Of a stretch of 64,000 nt of DNA, positions 10,016 to 19,355 are shown piece by piece. The stretch is from Enterococcus thailandicus. Its GTDB lineage: Bacteria > Bacillota > Bacilli > Lactobacillales > Enterococcaceae. Below the pieces are notes generated by a model. The model searched no databases, was not told where the DNA came from, and saw only the letters and a program-made list of their open reading frames with translations. The DNA lies in assembly GCF_001886265.1 (NCBI RefSeq), contig NZ_JXLE01000001.1:242825-306824 (forward strand). The letters run 5' to 3'. Position numbers and translations under genes: made by a program. The first letter of the stretch is position 1; every line of letters starts with the position of its first letter.

Positions 10016-10198
10016 ATGAGAAAAACGATCTATTCGACGACATCTGAAAGAAATTCCAAGAAAAGGCTCTATGTAGTTCAACTCATTTTTGTTTTATTGA
10101 TGCTAGTTTGCTTATGGATAGAGCACTATTTTCTTACATGCAATTTTGGTATGATATCCAGTCTGTTTTATTTTTTTCAAAAGACAAACAGGCGTTAA
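10016..10198 (+). CDS. Possible 60-aa single-pass membrane peptide
   Basis: It has an AGGA box 8 nt before ATG, a basic N-terminus, and one hydrophobic segment (VVQLIFVLLMLVCLWI, residues 19-34). A terminator hairpin begins at its stop codon. No family was recognised; it could be a chance open frame. Confidence 0.35.
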   Translation: MRKTIYSTTSERNSKKRLYVVQLIFVLLMLVCLWIEHYFLTCNFGMISSLFYFFQKTNRR

Positions 10199-10229
10199 GG
10201 AAAAATACTCCTTAATTTTTATTTTTTTG
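10195..10229 (+). terminator. Terminator hairpin
   Basis: The stem TTAAGGA / TCCTTAA is followed by a T-rich tract. Confidence 0.65.
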
Positions 10230-10337
10230 TATGTGATTATTCCGAAAAGTGAAACGCAAAATAAATTTACTTTGACTGCTTTTTTATTTTAGAAAGTTTT
10301 TTTTCTGTTTCATAAAAATGTCTTGAAACAAGTAAAA

Positions 10338-10365
10338 TTGATCCTTATTTTTGTGCTAATATAAA
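10338..10365 (+). promoter_or_regulatory. Candidate sigma-A promoter for the tautomerase gene
   Basis: TTGATC (-35), 16-bp spacer, TATAAA (-10); the tautomerase start is ~140 nt downstream. Confidence 0.5.
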
Positions 10366-10504
10366 GTACGGAAGAACAAGGTTCATTAGTTGAAAAACGA
10401 GTACTTGAGTTCAAATGAAAACGTAGATGATTTATATGCTGTATGTCATCCATTTTTATTTTTGTCTTAAGAAAGAAAAACTATCGCGAAAGGGGGTGAA
10501 GAAA

Positions 10505-10684
10505 ATGCCGTTTGTTCATGTCGAATTAGTCGAAGGCCGTAGCCCAGAACAATTAGAAAATATGATGAAAGATATCACTGAGGCTGTTCATAAAAATACG
10601 GACGCACCAAAAGAGCATATCCATGTCATTATCAATGAAATGAAAAAAGGTACTTATGGTGTAAATGGAGAATGGAAAAAATAA
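10505..10684 (+). CDS. 4-oxalocrotonate tautomerase family protein
   Basis: 59 aa from the ATG at 10505, set by AAAGGGGGTGA; the longer frame from 10427 lacks an RBS. After Met removal, Pro-1 (MPFVHVEL) would be the catalytic base, as in the family. VHVIINE-like strand (HIHVIINEM) and length fit the short 4-OT subunits that assemble as hexamers. Host substrate unknown. Confidence 0.88.
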   Translation: MPFVHVELVEGRSPEQLENMMKDITEAVHKNTDAPKEHIHVIINEMKKGTYGVNGEWKK

Positions 10685-10740
10685 GTCTGATTTCATACTT
10701 GCTTTTTCTAAATATTAGTGGTTAAATAAACACATAATTG

Positions 10741-10970
10741 ATTGACGAGAAAGACAACTGAATTTGAGAGTCTTCTATTAGAGAGGAAAAGCTAGGCTGA
10801 AACTTTTCCAGAAGAAAACCAAAGGATGACCACTTTCGAAACCTTTGTTGAAACAAAGGCGGTCGGACCGTTAACACGCTCGAGGAACACATCTTTTGTG
10901 TTCAAAATTAGGTGGAACCACGAAATTTTCGTCCTAGTATCTGTTTAGATACTAGGGCTTTTTTTGTCGA
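10741..10970 (+). promoter_or_regulatory. T-box riboswitch (tRNA-Thr sensing)
   Basis: The leader carries the T-box AGGTGGAACCACG at 10911-10923, which pairs with the tRNA acceptor end. A specifier codon ACC (Thr) lies at 10829-10831 in the stem I loop context GATGACCACTTT. The terminator CCTAGTATCTG...AGATACTAGG with seven T residues ends at ~10965. Uncharged tRNA-Thr is expected to favour the antiterminator and allow thrS expression. Confidence 0.93.
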
Positions 10971-11004
10971 ATCGAGTCAATCAAAATTCAAAGGAGGAAT
11001 TTCT

Positions 11005-12945
11005 ATGTTAAAAATTACTTTTCCAGATGGCGCAGTCAAAGAGTTTGAGGTTGGCATCACAACCTTAGCAATTGCTGAAAGCATCTCAAAAAGTTTAGCT
11101 AAAAAAGCACTAGCAGGTAAAGTGAATGGCCAATTAGTTGATTTGGATCGTCCAATTGAAGAAGATGCAACAATTGAAATTGTGACACCAGATCACGAAG
11201 ACGCACTTGGATTAGTTCGTCATTCTGCCGCCCATTTGATGGCTCAAGCAATGCGTCGTTTATATCCTAGTATTCATTTTGGTGTAGGCCCAGCGATTGA
11301 ATCTGGGTTTTACTATGATACTGACAATGGCGAAAATCCTGTTACAGCGGAAGATTTGCCAGCCATTGAAGCTGAAATGATGAAAATCGTTAAAGAAAAC
11401 TTGCCAATTGAACGTCGTGTGTTATCAAAACAAGAAGCACTAGAAGTTTTTGCAAGCGATCCTTACAAAGTAGAATTAATTACTGAATTGCCAGAAAATG
11501 AAGTAATTACTGCTTACCAACAAGGTGAATTCATTGATTTATGCCGTGGCCCACACGTTCCGTCAACTGGACGCATCCAAGTATTCAAACTATTATCAGT
11601 GGCAGGTGCTTACTGGCGCGGAAATTCAGATAACCATATGATGCAACGTGTCTATGGAACAGCATTCTTCAACAAAAAAGAGTTGAAAGAATTTATTCGC
11701 TTACGTGAAGAAGCAAAAGAAAGAGATCACCGTAAACTAGGAAAAGAACTTGGTTTATTCATGGTTTCACCTGAAGTTGGTTCAGGATTACCATTCTGGT
11801 TACCAAAAGGTGCAACAATCCGACGCACAATTGAGCGTTATATTGTAGATAAAGAAGTTAGCTTAGGTTATCAACATGTATACACTCCAATTATGGGTGA
11901 TGTTGAACTGTACAAAACATCTGGACACTGGGACCACTATCAAGAAGATATGTTTCCACCAATGGATATGGGCGATGGCGAAATGTTAGTATTGCGCCCA
12001 ATGAATTGCCCTCACCACATGATGGTTTATAAAAACAATATCCATTCTTATCGTGAATTACCAATTCGTATTGCTGAATTAGGAATGATGCACCGCTATG
12101 AAAAATCTGGGGCACTTTCAGGTTTACAACGCGTACGTGAAATGACTTTGAATGATGGACACACTTTTGTACGACCAGATCAAATCAAAGACGAATTCAA
12201 ACGCACACTTGAATTGATGGTTGCTGTCTATGCAGACTTTAACGTCACAGACTATCGTTTCCGTCTAAGCTATCGCGATCCAAACAATACAGAGAAATAT
12301 TTTGATGACGATGCAATGTGGGAAAAAGCCCAAACAATGTTAAAAGCTGCAATGGATGAATTAGAACTTGACTATTTTGAAGCAGAAGGTGAAGCTGCAT
12401 TCTACGGACCAAAATTAGACGTTCAAGTAAAAACAGCTTTAGGAACAGAAGAAACATTGTCAACGATTCAATTAGACTTCTTGTTACCAGAACGTTTTGA
12501 CTTAACATATGTAGGCGAAGATGGCGAAAATACACATCGTCCAGTAGTTATTCACCGTGGAATCGTTTCAACGATGGAACGTTTTGTTGCTTATTTAACA
12601 GAAGTATACAAAGGTGCATTCCCAACTTGGTTAGCACCAATCCAAGCAACAATTATCCCTGTTTCTGTCGAAGCACATGGTGATTACGCTTATGAAATCA
12701 AAGAACGTCTTCAAATGAAGGGCTTGCGTGTGGAAGTTGATGATCGTAATGAAAAAATGGGTTACAAGATTCGTGCTTCACAAACACAAAAAATTCCTTA
12801 TCAATTAGTTGTTGGGGACAAAGAAATGGATGATGCAACTGTCAACGTTCGTCGTTATGGAAGTAAAGAAACTTCTGTTGAAGACTTAAATATTTTTGTT
12901 GATGCAATGGTTGCTGAAGTGAAAAACTACAGTCGTGAAGGCTAA
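11005..12945 (+). CDS. thrS: Threonine--tRNA ligase
   Basis: 646 aa from the ATG at 11005 with AAGGAGG at 10991-10997. It has an N-terminal TGS domain ([14 protein letters not shown]), an editing/SAD domain with HSAAH near residue 73, a class II catalytic core with zinc ligand Cys in MNCPHHM and motif 2 [10 protein letters not shown], and a C-terminal anticodon-binding domain. It charges tRNA-Thr in the cytosol. Full length, regulated by the upstream T-box. Confidence 0.98.
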   Translation: MLKITFPDGAVKEFEVGITTLAIAESISKSLAKKALAGKVNGQLVDLDRPIEEDATIEIVTPDHEDALGLVRHSAAHLMAQAMRRLYPSIHFGVGPAIESGFYYDTDNGENPVTAEDLPAIEAEMMKIVKENLPIERRVLSKQEALEVFASDPYKVELITELPENEVITAYQQGEFIDLCRGPHVPSTGRIQVFKLLSVAGAYWRGNSDNHMMQRVYGTAFFNKKELKEFIRLREEAKERDHRKLGKELGLFMVSPEVGSGLPFWLPKGATIRRTIERYIVDKEVSLGYQHVYTPIMGDVELYKTSGHWDHYQEDMFPPMDMGDGEMLVLRPMNCPHHMMVYKNNIHSYRELPIRIAELGMMHRYEKSGALSGLQRVREMTLNDGHTFVRPDQIKDEFKRTLELMVAVYADFNVTDYRFRLSYRDPNNTEKYFDDDAMWEKAQTMLKAAMDELELDYFEAEGEAAFYGPKLDVQVKTALGTEETLSTIQLDFLLPERFDLTYVGEDGENTHRPVVIHRGIVSTMERFVAYLTEVYKGAFPTWLAPIQATIIPVSVEAHGDYAYEIKERLQMKGLRVEVDDRNEKMGYKIRASQTQKIPYQLVVGDKEMDDATVNVRRYGSKETSVEDLNIFVDAMVAEVKNYSREG

Positions 12946-12956
12946 ACGATTTTTTT

Positions 12957-12994
12957 CTAAGGTTAGGATGCGTAAGTGTCCTAGCCTTTTTTTT
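12957..12994 (+). terminator. Terminator after thrS
   Basis: The 10-bp stem AAGGTTAGGA / TCCTAGCCTT is followed by eight T residues. Confidence 0.85.
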
Positions 12995-13101
12995 ATTTTG
13001 GATTTTTCGAACAAATTAACCAATTTTTTCTTGGTGGAATCAAATGAAAAAATTTTTCGTATGTTATACTAAAGTGACTCTAATTAAATGGATGGTGACT
13101 T

Positions 13102-13941
13102 ATGAGCGTAATTAGTCGTATCGAAAGTATGATGGAAGAATATTCTTCTGCGGAAAGAAAACTTGCCAATTATATTATCAATCATGTAGAAAAAATTCCG
13201 ACAATGACTGCGAATGATTTAGCCGAAGCAGCTGGGTCAAGTGCACCGACAGTTGTTCGTTTTTCCAAAAAAATTGGCTTTCAAAGTCTAACGGATTTCA
13301 AAATTACCGTTTCAACGGAATTACAAACGGGATTAGTTGAAGGGTTTAGTGATATTGAACCAAATGAATCGTTTTATTCAATCAAAAATAAACTTGGAAA
13401 TAATGCACAAGTGGCAATCAAAGAAACCGTTGATATTTTGGAGGAAGAAACCATCCGGACTGTTGTTCAAAGTTTAGAAGAAGCAGAAACGGTTTTCCTT
13501 TATGGTGTGGGCGCCTCGTCTTTAGTTGTTGAAGATATTTTGCAAAAGTGGTCGCGAGTGGGCAAACCGATTATTTTTGAAAAAGATATCCATGTGCTAC
13601 TGCCTCAATTAGTCAGCAACGAACAAAAAAAAGTTCTTTGGCTCGTTTCGAATTCGGGAAAGAGTGCAGATGTCGTTGCTTTAGGAGAGTTAGCAAAATC
13701 ATTGAATATCGAAGTAATCGTGTTAACTCAATTTGGAAACAATCCATTAAGTAAATTAGCAGATGTAACTGTACAAACTTCTCGCCCTAAAGAAATCACG
13801 AATCGAAGTGCGGCCACAAACTCACTATTGGCACAATTTGCGACAGTTGATATCATTTTTTATTTCTATATGGCAAAAAATGAGTACTTAAGCGAGAAAG
13901 TGGCTCAAACACGTGAAGCAATTCAGCAATATTTTAAATAA
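13102..13941 (+). CDS. MurR/RpiR family transcriptional regulator
   Basis: 279 aa. The N-terminal HTH_6 domain spans residues 1-77 (NDLAEAAGSSAPTVVRFSKK). The C-terminal SIS phosphosugar-binding domain spans ~120-255 (FLYGVGASSLV, VLWLVSNSGKSADV). A TATACT -10 lies at ~13064. The family senses sugar phosphates and controls sugar or amino-sugar genes; no catabolic gene is adjacent, so the target is unknown. Confidence 0.9.
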   Translation: MSVISRIESMMEEYSSAERKLANYIINHVEKIPTMTANDLAEAAGSSAPTVVRFSKKIGFQSLTDFKITVSTELQTGLVEGFSDIEPNESFYSIKNKLGNNAQVAIKETVDILEEETIRTVVQSLEEAETVFLYGVGASSLVVEDILQKWSRVGKPIIFEKDIHVLLPQLVSNEQKKVLWLVSNSGKSADVVALGELAKSLNIEVIVLTQFGNNPLSKLADVTVQTSRPKEITNRSAATNSLLAQFATVDIIFYFYMAKNEYLSEKVAQTREAIQQYFK

Positions 13942-13981
13942 TGAGCGTAAAAAAGCTGGATTTGATTCGTGAAAAAGAAAA

Positions 13982-14019
13982 CTTGTGTGGAGAAAGTTTT
14001 CCACAAGGTTAAGTTTTTT
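13982..14019 (+). terminator. Probable terminator after the RpiR gene
   Basis: The stem CTTGTGTGGA / TTCCACAAG is followed by GTTAAGTTTTTTG. Confidence 0.55.
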
Positions 14020-14180
14020 GTAGATGTTTCACAGGAATGGGAAACGTTGTTTTCAAAAAAACACTTAAAATTATGAGTTTTCAGTCAAGCTTCCTTGACT
14101 GTGTTCCACCTAGTGTGAAACAAAAAAACTCTGGTATCTTGAATTTCGTTAAAGAATTTCATCATCTGATGATTTTTTCT

Positions 14181-14208
14181 TTGTTATTCATACTTTTTTG
14201 GGTATAAT
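14181..14208 (+). promoter_or_regulatory. Candidate promoter of the PBP gene
   Basis: TTGTTA, 16-bp spacer, perfect TATAAT; the start codon is 39 nt downstream. The rest of the 13,942-14,246 gap holds only short hairpins. Confidence 0.6.
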
Positions 14209-14246
14209 TTTTCGTGAATGTAAGTATGCGGGAAGGATAGGAAATA

Positions 14247-16397
14247 ATGAAAGATTTTATGAAAAAAATAAAGAATAATTCTTGGTTTGACAAGTTAAAA
14301 AAGGGAACACAAGAACCGAGGAATAAACCCTATCGGCGTTCCCACGTTCCTTTTCGTTTAAATGTTCTCTTCTTTATTATATTTACGTTATTCGTAGCAT
14401 TGATTGCTAGGTTAGGTTATTTACAAATCGTTGATGGTGAGACGATGGAAGCCAAAGTTAAATCATCTTCAACAATTACCGTTCAAGAAAGTTCACCTCG
14501 TGGGATGATTTACGATGCAACTGGAAAAGCTTTAGTAAAAAATCAAGCAAATCAGGCAATCACTTTTACAAGAGGCTCACAGATGACGTCAACGGACCTA
14601 TTGAAATTAACAAAAAAATTGAACGAACTAATTGATGTGCCAGCTGATGACTCATTAACAGCTCGTGATAAAAAGGATTTTTGGTTAGCAGATGCGGATC
14701 ATTTAGCGGAAGCAACAAAACGTCTTTCTTCTACTGAAAAACAACTAGATAATAGTCAACAATACGCAGCAACAGTGGAGAAAGTAACGGACGAAGAAAT
14801 CAATTTCAATGAAGAACAATTAAAGATGGCAACCATTTTCAAACGAATGAACAGCGCGTATGAATTAAATACGGTTTATATCAAAAATTCTGGTGTAACA
14901 GATCGTGAATTAGCAGTTGTTGCTGAAAATGCTTCAGAGTTACCAGGGGTTTCAACTGGTGTTGATTGGACCCGTGAGTATTTAGCTGCCGATTCGATGA
15001 AAAGTATTCTAGGTAGTGTAACAACCGAAAAACAAGGATTGCCTGCCGATGATATTGATGCTTATTTAGCAAAAGGATACTCACGAAATGATCGTGTTGG
15101 TCAAAGTTATTTGGAAAAACAATATGAAGATGTGCTACAAGGAACAAAAACACAATATGAAGTGAAATTAGATAACGAAGGAAATGTTTCAAGTCAAAAA
15201 GAAATTTTTGCTGGCGAAAAAGGTTCAAATTTAAAATTATCGATTGATGCAGAATTTCAAAATAAAGTGGATGAAATTTTAAAACGGAACTTCCAAGCTT
15301 TAGTTGATAGCGGCAAAGCCAAATATTCACCAGGTGCATACGCAGTTGCGATGAATCCACAAACTGGGGAAGTATTAGCATTAGCTGGTTTTAGCCATGA
15401 AGAAAGTTCAGGAGAAATCACGGAGAATGCTCTTGGAACAATCACTAACGCATTCACGCCAGGGTCAGTGGTCAAAGCTGGTACTTTGGCAGCTGGTTGG
15501 AAAACTGGTGTTATTAGTGGAAACCAGGTCTTGATTGACGAACCCATTCAATTACAAGGTTCTGCTGAAAAAAGTTCTGTCTTTAACAGAAGTGGTCAAA
15601 TAGCACTAAATGCAGTGAAAGCACTCGAATTATCTTCGAATACGTATATGATCAAAGTAGCATTAAAAATGTTAGGATTAGAATATACACCTAACATGGG
15701 ACTTCCTGGCCTTGATGAAGAAACAAAAGCTTACGATGAACTACGAAACTCTTTTAAAGAATTTGGGTTGGGAACGACTACAGGAATTGATTTACCTAAT
15801 GAATCAGCTGGAATTTCTCGTTCAGTTGACTTTATGAAGAAATTTAACGCGGATAATGACGGTGAATGGTATACATCTGGTAACTTTACCGACTTAGCAT
15901 TTGGTCAGTTTGATACGTATACACCAATTCAATTGGCTCAATACGCTTCAACTGTTGCCAATGGAGGAAAGAGAATTCAACCACATATCGTTTCTGGAAT
16001 TTATGGAAATGATGAAAATGGTAACTTAGGTGAACAAAAGAAAAAAATCGAAACAACTGTTCAAAATGAAGTAAATATTTCGCCTGAAAATATGGCTATT
16101 CTTCGAGAAGGATTCTATCAAGTAGTCCATGGAACAGAAGGGTATACAACCGGTAAGCCCTTAGCTGGTGCAAAAATGGATCTATCAGCAAAAACTGGTA
16201 CAGCTGAAACGGTTGCAGAGGGTCATCCTGACATCACAACAGTGAATAGTAACGTGGTTGCTTATGGGCCAACGGATAATCCGGAAATTGCAATCAGTGT
16301 CGTTTTACCGAACTTAACGGATGAAAAAGACCATATGAATTTAACAATTGCCAAAGAAATCACAGATGCTTATTATGATATGTATTTAGCGAACTAA
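14247..16397 (+). CDS. pbp2B: Class B penicillin-binding protein (PBP2b-like transpeptidase)
   Basis: 716 aa. A cytoplasmic basic tail is followed by one membrane anchor (~residues 32-54), a dimerisation/pedestal domain (SPRGMIYDATGKAL), then the transpeptidase domain with SxxK nucleophile PGSVVKAGTL (Ser ~407), SSN (~463) and KTGT (~649). It cross-links septal or lateral peptidoglycan from the outer membrane face. Order pbp-rpmG is common in enterococci. The RBS is GGAAGGATAGGA. Confidence 0.93.
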   Translation: MKDFMKKIKNNSWFDKLKKGTQEPRNKPYRRSHVPFRLNVLFFIIFTLFVALIARLGYLQIVDGETMEAKVKSSSTITVQESSPRGMIYDATGKALVKNQANQAITFTRGSQMTSTDLLKLTKKLNELIDVPADDSLTARDKKDFWLADADHLAEATKRLSSTEKQLDNSQQYAATVEKVTDEEINFNEEQLKMATIFKRMNSAYELNTVYIKNSGVTDRELAVVAENASELPGVSTGVDWTREYLAADSMKSILGSVTTEKQGLPADDIDAYLAKGYSRNDRVGQSYLEKQYEDVLQGTKTQYEVKLDNEGNVSSQKEIFAGEKGSNLKLSIDAEFQNKVDEILKRNFQALVDSGKAKYSPGAYAVAMNPQTGEVLALAGFSHEESSGEITENALGTITNAFTPGSVVKAGTLAAGWKTGVISGNQVLIDEPIQLQGSAEKSSVFNRSGQIALNAVKALELSSNTYMIKVALKMLGLEYTPNMGLPGLDEETKAYDELRNSFKEFGLGTTTGIDLPNESAGISRSVDFMKKFNADNDGEWYTSGNFTDLAFGQFDTYTPIQLAQYASTVANGGKRIQPHIVSGIYGNDENGNLGEQKKKIETTVQNEVNISPENMAILREGFYQVVHGTEGYTTGKPLAGAKMDLSAKTGTAETVAEGHPDITTVNSNVVAYGPTDNPEIAISVVLPNLTDEKDHMNLTIAKEITDAYYDMYLAN

Positions 16398-16414
16398 TTT
16401 GTTCGGGCGATTTT

Positions 16415-16460
16415 AAGCCAAATCAAACCAGTTTTAAACTAGTTTGATTTGGCTTTTCCT
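16415..16460 (+). terminator. Terminator after the PBP gene
   Basis: A long stem AAGCCAAATCAAACCAG / CTAGTTTGATTTGGCTT is followed by TTCCTTTT. Confidence 0.8.
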
Positions 16461-16682
16461 TTTACAGCGTAAAACTTTTTTCAAGTGAAATTACTTGTCA
16501 AAATAAAAAAATAAACGAAATGAACTGGATTTTATCAATGAATGATGGTTGAAATAAAAAAACGTCAAGTAAAACTACTTAACGAATTGTCGGAAAAGGG
16601 TAGATTTCTCTCAACAATCATGGTAAAATTATCAAGTCTGAGAGTCATCTTAGAGGATTCTAGTAGTATGGGAGGGAAAATC

Positions 16683-16832
16683 ATGCGCGTAAACATCACA
16701 TTAGAATGTACTTCTTGTAAAGAACGTAACTACCTAACAAGCAAAAACAAACGTAACAATCCAGATCGTTTGGAAAAACAAAAATATTGCCCACGCGAAC
16801 GCAAAGTTACTTTGCACCGCGAAACAAAATAA
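16683..16832 (+). CDS. rpmG: 50S ribosomal protein L33
   Basis: 49 aa, start set by GGGAGGG at 16671; the longer frame from 16542 is not coding. The first Cys pair is present (ECTSC) but the second is CPRE, so the fourth zinc ligand is missing. This is a partly zinc-free L33 type, as seen in Firmicutes that carry several rpmG paralogues used at different zinc levels. Confidence 0.95.
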   Translation: MRVNITLECTSCKERNYLTSKNKRNNPDRLEKQKYCPRERKVTLHRETK

Positions 16833-16845
16833 GTTTGATTAAAGA

Positions 16846-16886
16846 AGTTGCAAGAAACATTTCGATGTTTTTTGTAACTTTTTTTA
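16846..16886 (+). terminator. Terminator after rpmG
   Basis: The imperfect stem GTTGCAAGAAACAT / ATGTTTTTTGTAAC is followed by seven T residues. Confidence 0.75.
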
Positions 16887-16931
16887 TGCACTTTTTTTGG
16901 AAACACTGGTATTGACGAAAGGTGAAAAATC

Positions 16932-16958
16932 ATTGATAATACATAGATAGTTATCAAT
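16932..16958. promoter_or_regulatory. Probable ArsR-family operator
   Basis: ATTGATAA-11 bp-TTATCAAT is an 8-bp perfect inverted repeat 54 bp before the ArsR start codon. The form and spacing match ArsR/SmtB operators. Confidence 0.65.
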
Positions 16959-17011
16959 ATGTAATTGAGTAGTATTTAAATGTGAGGCTTGTTAGCAAAG
17001 GAGAGGAAAGA

Positions 17012-17284
17012 ATGGATCATGAGCAAATGGCAAAAATGTTTAAAGCATTAGCTGAGCCCAACCGTATTAAAATTATTGAACTACTTTCGACGAGACCAAT
17101 GTGTGCCTGTGAAGTCCTAGATCATTTTGATTTTACACAGCCAACTCTTTCCCACCATATGAAAGTTCTAGAGTCTGTAGGAATCGTTTCAGTTGAGAAG
17201 GATCGTAAGTGGCATTATTATTTTTTGAAAAAAGAAGAGGCCTCAGAATTATTAAAAGCAATGTTAGATCTTTTTCCTAACTAA
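17012..17284 (+). CDS. ArsR/SmtB family metal-responsive repressor
   Basis: 90 aa from the ATG at 17012 (GGAGAGGAAAG). A winged helix spans nearly the whole protein: MCACEVLDHF, then recognition helix QPTLSHHMKVL. The Cys-Ala-Cys in the helix before the recognition helix matches the alpha-3 CxC site of arsenic/antimony-type sensors; metal identity is inferred. The ABC exporter genes that follow are separated by 146 bp and may be co-controlled. Confidence 0.88.
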   Translation: MDHEQMAKMFKALAEPNRIKIIELLSTRPMCACEVLDHFDFTQPTLSHHMKVLESVGIVSVEKDRKWHYYFLKKEEASELLKAMLDLFPN

Positions 17285-17430
17285 CGCACAAATACAGGCG
17301 CGATCATGTCAGGAGAAAAATTATTTTGTTACCTAATTGTGCCTATGTGATTCAATGGATCTAAACAACCAACGAATCATATAAACTGCTTTGGAGATAA
17401 GAAAAATTTAATTTACAAGGAGAAAAATTC

Positions 17431-18366
17431 ATGACTTATGCGTTAGAAATAAACGAACTAAAAAAAGTATATGCAACTGGTGTTGAGGCCTTAAGAGGTA
17501 TCGATTTAGCTGTAGAAGAAGGAGACTTTTATGCACTGCTTGGACCAAATGGTGCTGGGAAGTCCACAACAATTGGTATTATTACTTCATTGGTCAATAA
17601 AACATCTGGAAAAGTGAGCGTTTTTGGTTATGACCTTGATACTGACTTGGTGCGTGCCAAACAGCAAATCGGGTTGGTTCCTCAAGAATTTAATTTCAAC
17701 CCGTTTGAAACAGTGCAACAAATTGTTGTCAATCAAGCGGGCTACTATGGCGTTTCACGTCAGGAAGCCTTAAGACGAAGTGAAAAATATTTAAAGCAAT
17801 CGAACTTATGGGAAAAACGAAATGTTCGCGCACGAATGCTTTCTGGAGGAATGAAACGACGATTGATGATTGCTCGTGCTTTGATGCATGAACCGCGTTT
17901 ACTGATACTTGATGAGCCAACAGCTGGCGTTGATATTGAACTAAGAAGAGAAATGTGGACATTTTTGCGAGAATTAAATGAACATGGAACAACAATCATC
18001 TTGACGACTCATTATCTGGAAGAAGCAGAAATGCTTTGTCGAAATATTGGAATCATTCAAGCGGGTGAATTGATTGAAAATACTAGCATGAAGAGTTTAC
18101 TGTCAAAATTACAATATGAAACATTTATTTTCGATTTAGAACCACATACTAAATCATTTGATTTACTGGGTTACAACCATCTTTGGGAAGATGAACAAAC
18201 ACTTGCAGTTGAGGTCGAGCGTAATCAAGGTGTGAATGGAATTTTTGAACAATTGACGGAAAAAGGAATCAAGGTACTCTCAATGCGTAATAAATCCAAT
18301 CGTTTAGAAGAATTGTTCTTGAAGATTACAGAAGAAAATGGTCATGTGGAGGAAAGAAATGTTTAA
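17431..18366 (+). CDS. ABC-2 type transporter ATP-binding subunit
   Basis: 311 aa. Walker A is GPNGAGKST (~residue 38), signature LSGGMKRR (~137), Walker B RLLILDEPT (~157), and the H-loop TTHYLEEAE. It energises the membrane partner encoded next, overlapping by 8 nt. YadG-like; substrate not readable. RBS AAGGAGAAAA. Confidence 0.93.
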   Translation: MTYALEINELKKVYATGVEALRGIDLAVEEGDFYALLGPNGAGKSTTIGIITSLVNKTSGKVSVFGYDLDTDLVRAKQQIGLVPQEFNFNPFETVQQIVVNQAGYYGVSRQEALRRSEKYLKQSNLWEKRNVRARMLSGGMKRRLMIARALMHEPRLLILDEPTAGVDIELRREMWTFLRELNEHGTTIILTTHYLEEAEMLCRNIGIIQAGELIENTSMKSLLSKLQYETFIFDLEPHTKSFDLLGYNHLWEDEQTLAVEVERNQGVNGIFEQLTEKGIKVLSMRNKSNRLEELFLKITEENGHVEERNV

Positions 18367-19129
18367 TTTATATGTAACGGCGCTTAAAAGTTTAGCAGTC
18401 AAAGAAACAAATCGCTATTTGCGAATCTGGGTTCAGACATTAGTACCACCAGTTATCACGACTTCTTTATATTTTATTATTTTTGGGAAAATGATTGGCG
18501 GACGAATTGGTGAGATGGGTGGATTTTCTTACATGGAATTCATTGTTCCAGGTTTAATCATGATGTCAGCAATCACTAGTTCTTATGCAAATGTTTCTTC
18601 CTCATTCTTTTCACAAAAATTCCAAAAAAATATTGAAGAATTATTAGTAGCACCTGTGCCCACACATGTGATTATCTGGGGATTTGTCATTGGTGGTTTG
18701 GGTCGAAGTGTTTTAGTTGGTACACTGGTAACAATTATTTCGCTCTTTTTTGTTCCATTACACGTTTATTCATGGTCAATGGTCGTCCTCACGTTATTGA
18801 TGACAGCCATTTTGTTTTCATTGGCTGGGTTACTTAATGGTATCTTTGCGAAGTCTTATGATGATGTTTCAATCGTACCGACGTTTGTGTTACAACCTTT
18901 GACTTATCTTGGCGGTGTCTTTTATTCGATTTCAATGTTACCACCTATTTGGCAAGCTGTTTCAAAAATCAATCCAATTGTGTATATGATATCGGGCTTT
19001 CGCTATGGATTTCTTGGAACGATTGATGTTCCTATTTTCTTCTCGATTTTTATTTTAGTTGTCTTCATTCTTGTCCTTTATAGTGTTTGCTGGTATTTGA
19101 TCGAAAAGGGTCGAGGACTACGGAGTTAA
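18359..19129 (+). CDS. ABC-2 type transporter permease
   Basis: 256 aa from the ATG at 18359, preceded by GGAGG inside the end of the ATPase gene; the frame from 18338 lacks an RBS. It has six predicted membrane segments and a YadH-like ABC2 domain (FIVPGLIMMSAITSSYANVS, VPTFVLQPLTYLGGVFYS). It works with the upstream ATPase as an exporter. Confidence 0.92.
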   Translation: MFNLYVTALKSLAVKETNRYLRIWVQTLVPPVITTSLYFIIFGKMIGGRIGEMGGFSYMEFIVPGLIMMSAITSSYANVSSSFFSQKFQKNIEELLVAPVPTHVIIWGFVIGGLGRSVLVGTLVTIISLFFVPLHVYSWSMVVLTLLMTAILFSLAGLLNGIFAKSYDDVSIVPTFVLQPLTYLGGVFYSISMLPPIWQAVSKINPIVYMISGFRYGFLGTIDVPIFFSIFILVVFILVLYSVCWYLIEKGRGLRS

Positions 19130-19172
19130 AGAAAATAATTAACAAAACTTGACAGTTCTCTTCAAAAAATAA

Positions 19173-19207
19173 AAGGTCGCGCCAAGATGTTGGCGCGACC
19201 TTTTTTA
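19173..19207 (+). terminator. Terminator after the ABC operon
   Basis: A 13-bp stem AAGGTCGCGCCAA / TTGGCGCGACCTT is followed by T residues. It is the last host feature on the plus strand before the tRNA. Confidence 0.9.
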
Positions 19208-19262
19208 TTGGTTTTACTCTATAATAAAAGAGACAGATCTGTAAAGAGCTATCTCTCAGTGA

Positions 19263-19327
19263 TGCAGACGATGGGATTTGAACCCACACGAGCTAACGCT
19301 CACAAGACCCTCAATCTTGCATGTCTG
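19263..19327 (-). pseudogene. tRNA-Leu(GAG), 3' portion, cut by prophage insertion
   Basis: Read on the minus strand it holds CAGACATGC, the anticodon arm CAAGA-TTGAGGG-TCTTG (anticodon GAG), a long variable arm GAGCG/GCTC, T arm GTGGGTTCAAATCCCAT and acceptor 3' strand CGTCTGCA. The 5' acceptor and D arm are replaced by prophage DNA; the residues present there do not form a D stem. The missing half should lie just right of base 64,000. Confidence 0.88.
19319..19327. other. attL core
   Basis: GCATGTCTG is shared with attR (63,992-64,000). The phage arm TTACCGTTAGTAG (19,332-19,344) is the exact reverse complement of the arm next to attR. The core lies in the D-arm/anticodon-stem part of the tRNA gene. 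Confidence 0.88.
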
Positions 19328-19355
19328 ATACTTACCGTTAGTAGGTCTGTACATT

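Noticed and set aside
19263..19350. Left tRNA-Leu copy as a functional tRNA (phage sequence TACAGACC partly matches the acceptor strand)
   Set aside because: Only five or six acceptor pairs form and the D stem does not; the match lies in the attP arm and looks accidental.
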